The notes beneath the pieces were generated by a model. That model made no database searches and was not told where the DNA came from. It saw only the letters and a list, made by a program, of their open reading frames with translations. From NCBI RefSeq assembly GCF_010111755.1, contig NC_088958.1, positions 558,001 to 622,000 on the forward strand: DNA of 64,000 nucleotides, read 5' to 3'. The position numbers and the translations under genes are program-made. Of the stretch, positions 61,270 to 64,000 are shown piece by piece (position 1 is the stretch's first letter; the number at the start of each line of letters is the position of its first letter). The stretch comes from Nakaseomyces glabratus (taxonomy: Eukaryota; Ascomycota; Saccharomycetes; Saccharomycetales; Saccharomycetaceae).

Positions 61270-64000
61270 ATGCCATATATTGGAGCATCTAACATTTCCC
61301 AAAACTCTTTTGTTAGTCTGAAGGAAAAGCATGCTATTCGGGATAAAGGATCTCCATCTGGTTCTGAGATCTCTTTGGTTCCGGATTCTCCCATAAAGGA
61401 CGTGGCACCATCTAGGTTGAATAATGTTACCAATGCGTCTTCTTTGAGCAATAACTCTGATAGCGCACCTCGCAGCAATAATGGTGTAGGCACTGACAGC
61501 TCTAGTGTTCCTAAGACTAGACCAAGAGAACAATCGTTTAACGGGCCGCTCCCAGAGCATATCCTTAAGGATGACAAGAATTTTTTCGGTTTGGAAAGGC
61601 CGCCTAGACTTGCCAGAAATGTCTCGCTAGACTCGTCAGCCTCTACAATATCAGAAGTTGACGCTAAGGAGCTTTTCATGCTGCCGAATGAATCCACACA
61701 TGCGTACTCTTATAACCCGCTGTCGCCGAACTCCCTAGCTGTACGTTTAAGCATATTGAAGAGATCTCTAGAGATTATTATAGGTAACCCTGAAATGTTG
61801 AGAGAACCAGAGTTGGATCTCCCAGAGGAACTAAAGGGCGAAAATGTGTCACAAAGGAGGAAAAGTTTAAATAACTTGTACAATCCACATTTTGAGTCCT
61901 TCTCAATGGACAGAAGTGTAATGAGAAAGGCCAATCAGAAGGCAATGCCACATACCGCGACATTGAATGCATTTGTAGCAAATAGCACCACTAACTTTGG
62001 TAACTTGGCTATTTCTGAGAAAAAGAAGGCTAATAATCAGCTATCAAAATCGTCATTTGGTAATATTAATGTGGGTAACATAGCAGGCATACATAGAGCA
62101 GCATCCATGGCATTTTTGCCTTCGTCATTTGGTAGATCAGATAGCCGCACAGACAGAAGTCTGGCTGATTTTAATAGGAAATTTGGGAGAAAGCCAAACC
62201 CACAAATTAATTTTAGAGAACCGTTCAAGAAAATACCAGAACAAGGGACATCTAGTATGGAAGAGTGTTCTTCTACAAAAACTCTAAGTGGTGATAATAC
62301 TTCTAAAGATCTAGATCATAGCATTAGTGCAATCTCAGAAGAAGGCGATACAGTAGTTAATGAAATGGACTATTTCGTCGATGAGCAAAGAGCAAATCTC
62401 ATGAGTTTGTTAGATCTTCTAAATGAGACTTTGGAGAAGAATACCTCTCCAAAAGCTTCTGATCTGCATATGATTTCTCTATTCAATTTGGATAAGTTAT
62501 CTTTGAACAATGATGAATGTAACGGTAAATCTAGCTCTGAATCACAGAAGAGAACTGTCGCATTGAAGAAAACTCTATTAGATAGTTTGGCTGAGCCATT
62601 TTTTGAACATTATGGTGGTGCCGATGAAATACGGCATGATGACGGTGAACTGGTGAATGAACTAGAAGATATATCTGCTATGGCAGATGATTCAGTTTCA
62701 TTAGGTGAATTCAGACCTCAGCAAGATTACGGAAGGATATTGAGAACTTTTACTTCAACTAAGAACTCCGCTCCGCAAGCAATTTTTACATGCTCACAGA
62801 ACGATCCCTGGCAGTTTAGAGCAGCAAATGATTTAGCATGTCTTATATTTGGAATATCCAAAAATGCTTTAAGAGCTTTGACTCTATTAGATTTAATTCA
62901 TACTGACAGCAGAAACTTTGTGGTTAATAAGCTCTCTTCTACTGAGGGACAAGAATTGGTCTTTACAGGTGAAATTATAGGAATTGTACAACCTGGTGGT
63001 GACAATACTAATCTAATATGGGCTTCATTTTGGGCGAAGAGAAAGAATGACATGTTGGTCTGTGTATTTGAGAAAGTTCCATGTGATTACGCCGATATAA
63101 TGCTCAGCTTAGATGATTTCTCAGTGACATCTGTTTTAGATAGATGTGGTTTGCTAGAAGCTGCAAAAAAGAAAGAGCCAGAGAACAAACATCCTACGTT
63201 CCATTTGGGTCTCAATGAGGAGGATTCTGAGGAAGAGGATGACGAGTCATCAGACTCTAAGGTAGCTGAACCGGCTAAGAAAAGTGTTAAGTTTGCTGAT
63301 GAAATTACAAATATCTCTATGATTAGTACTTCATTGGCACAAACTATTGAAGATGTATGCAATGGTAAACTTCATAACCTGGATGATGATCTGCTACCTT
63401 TACAGCTAAGAGTATCAAACAGAATCAACTTCACTAGATATTTCACACTGAATCATTTGTCTCATAGTATTCCATGTGCTGTATCAGCTACTATTCTAGA
63501 GAATGAGATGAAATTGAAAATTCACGGTATCCCATACCAAGCCGGTCTGTTTGTGGTTGACTCCCATAATTATCAAATGATTAGCTTTAATAAATCTATT
63601 GTTAAGAATATGTTTGGTTATCATTTCTCTGATATGGTTGGCAAACCAATAACTGATATTATACCATCCTTTTCAGAACTATTAAAATTCACATCTTTGA
63701 GATATCCAGCACTGACAGTCACAAATCACAGAAATAGAGGTTTGGTCTTGACTGAACACTTCTTCCGTAAGTTGCGTGCCGAAATGATGGGTCGCAAAGA
63801 TGAGTTCTATACATCTATTGGTATTGATGCAGTCCATAGAGACGGTGGTATGATTAAGGTAGACTTCCAAGTTAGAGTTATGAGTTCTAACGTAATTTTG
63901 GTATGGATAACTCATTCGAGAGATGTATTTTTCAATGATTACACTACAACACCTTCTCAATTACATATGCTAAAAGAAAATGATCTAGCTGTTGTCAGCA
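61270..64000 (+). CDS. PSK1: PAS-domain protein kinase Psk1, N-terminal part (runs off the right edge)
   Basis: PAS kinase controls sugar flux towards storage or cell wall glucan and translation. The first 910 residues are in the window, and the kinase domain lies beyond it. The N-terminus MPYIGASNISQNSFVSLKEK is followed by the family block PLPEHILKDDKNFFGLERPP at about 94-113 and a Ser-rich region. A PAS-like domain starts near residue 505 (NDPWQFRAANDLACLIFGIS). An acidic patch lies at about 650-665 and a second PAS-like region after about 725 (YQAGLFVVDSHNYQMISFNK). The start is the first ATG in the frame. Synteny with CCR4-ATS1-FUN30 supports PSK1 (YAL017W) over the duplicate PSK2. Confidence 0.9.
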   Translation, partial: MPYIGASNISQNSFVSLKEKHAIRDKGSPSGSEISLVPDSPIKDVAPSRLNNVTNASSLSNNSDSAPRSNNGVGTDSSSVPKTRPREQSFNGPLPEHILKDDKNFFGLERPPRLARNVSLDSSASTISEVDAKELFMLPNESTHAYSYNPLSPNSLAVRLSILKRSLEIIIGNPEMLREPELDLPEELKGENVSQRRKSLNNLYNPHFESFSMDRSVMRKANQKAMPHTATLNAFVANSTTNFGNLAISEKKKANNQLSKSSFGNINVGNIAGIHRAASMAFLPSSFGRSDSRTDRSLADFNRKFGRKPNPQINFREPFKKIPEQGTSSMEECSSTKTLSGDNTSKDLDHSISAISEEGDTVVNEMDYFVDEQRANLMSLLDLLNETLEKNTSPKASDLHMISLFNLDKLSLNNDECNGKSSSESQKRTVALKKTLLDSLAEPFFEHYGGADEIRHDDGELVNELEDISAMADDSVSLGEFRPQQDYGRILRTFTSTKNSAPQAIFTCSQNDPWQFRAANDLACLIFGISKNALRALTLLDLIHTDSRNFVVNKLSSTEGQELVFTGEIIGIVQPGGDNTNLIWASFWAKRKNDMLVCVFEKVPCDYADIMLSLDDFSVTSVLDRCGLLEAAKKKEPENKHPTFHLGLNEEDSEEEDDESSDSKVAEPAKKSVKFADEITNISMISTSLAQTIEDVCNGKLHNLDDDLLPLQLRVSNRINFTRYFTLNHLSHSIPCAVSATILENEMKLKIHGIPYQAGLFVVDSHNYQMISFNKSIVKNMFGYHFSDMVGKPITDIIPSFSELLKFTSLRYPALTVTNHRNRGLVLTEHFFRKLRAEMMGRKDEFYTSIGIDAVHRDGGMIKVDFQVRVMSSNVILVWITHSRDVFFNDYTTTPSQLHMLKENDLAVVS

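Overview
The window is nuclear DNA of a budding yeast from the Saccharomycetaceae that descend from the whole-genome duplication. It most likely comes from Candida (Nakaseomyces) glabrata, from the chromosome carrying RLM1, GLR1, the tandem drug pumps FLR1/FLR2 and the MED15A (GAL11A) copy of the Mediator tail subunit. A close Nakaseomyces relative cannot be excluded by eye. The DNA is AT-rich and gene-dense, with one spliced gene (RPS6), one intron-containing tRNA, and yeast promoter motifs (Rap1, PAC/RRPE, PACE, CACGTG, Yap1-type sites).

Left block (1-33051) is collinear with the S. cerevisiae YPL087-YPL108 region, with orientation flipped: YDC1 (partial), RLM1, RPS6, GLR1, SSU1, NOG1, SEC62, PNG1, ERI1, MSY1, MGR2, INA17, ATG21, ELP4, FMP30, MSD1, SYH1, and orthologues of YPL107W and YPL108W. 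Genes present in S. cerevisiae but absent here are YPL088W, EEB1 and SSE1.

Middle patch (33350-44045) is a mosaic: an AIM2-type dienelactone hydrolase, two DHA1 drug:H+ antiporters in tandem (FLR1, FLR2), tRNA-Leu(UAG) with an intron, PRE10 and TIM9. It has two large intergenic regions (36455-38750 and 40521-41866) and the most unusual non-coding structure. This includes four copies of the palindrome TCGGCCGA upstream of FLR1, and a 32-bp-period repeat whose core contains Yap1-type TTAGTAA sites upstream of AIM2.

Right block (44868-64000) is collinear with S. cerevisiae chromosome I (CCR4, ATS1, FUN30, an Lds/Rrt8-family gene, PSK1). MED15A lies between FUN30 and the Lds-type gene, where S. 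cerevisiae chromosome I has lost its copy.

The most striking observation is in ATS1/KTI13. The conserved N-terminus (MLVYGFGSNGNYQL) is in one frame and the rest (GLDHDED...) is in the +1 frame. They are joined exactly at CTT-AGG-C, the heptamer used for programmed +1 frameshifting by Ty1. This predicts that full-length Ats1 is made only by ribosomal frameshifting. Kti13/Ats1 itself acts in tRNA wobble modification and diphthamide synthesis, so a translational feedback loop is an attractive inference.

Several genes have upstream open frames without an ATG. Starts were set at the first ATG that agrees with the family (ERI1, MSY1, ATG21, PNG1, MSD1, FLR1, MED15A, the Lds-type gene). Comparisons with S. 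cerevisiae proteins come from memory, not from a search.
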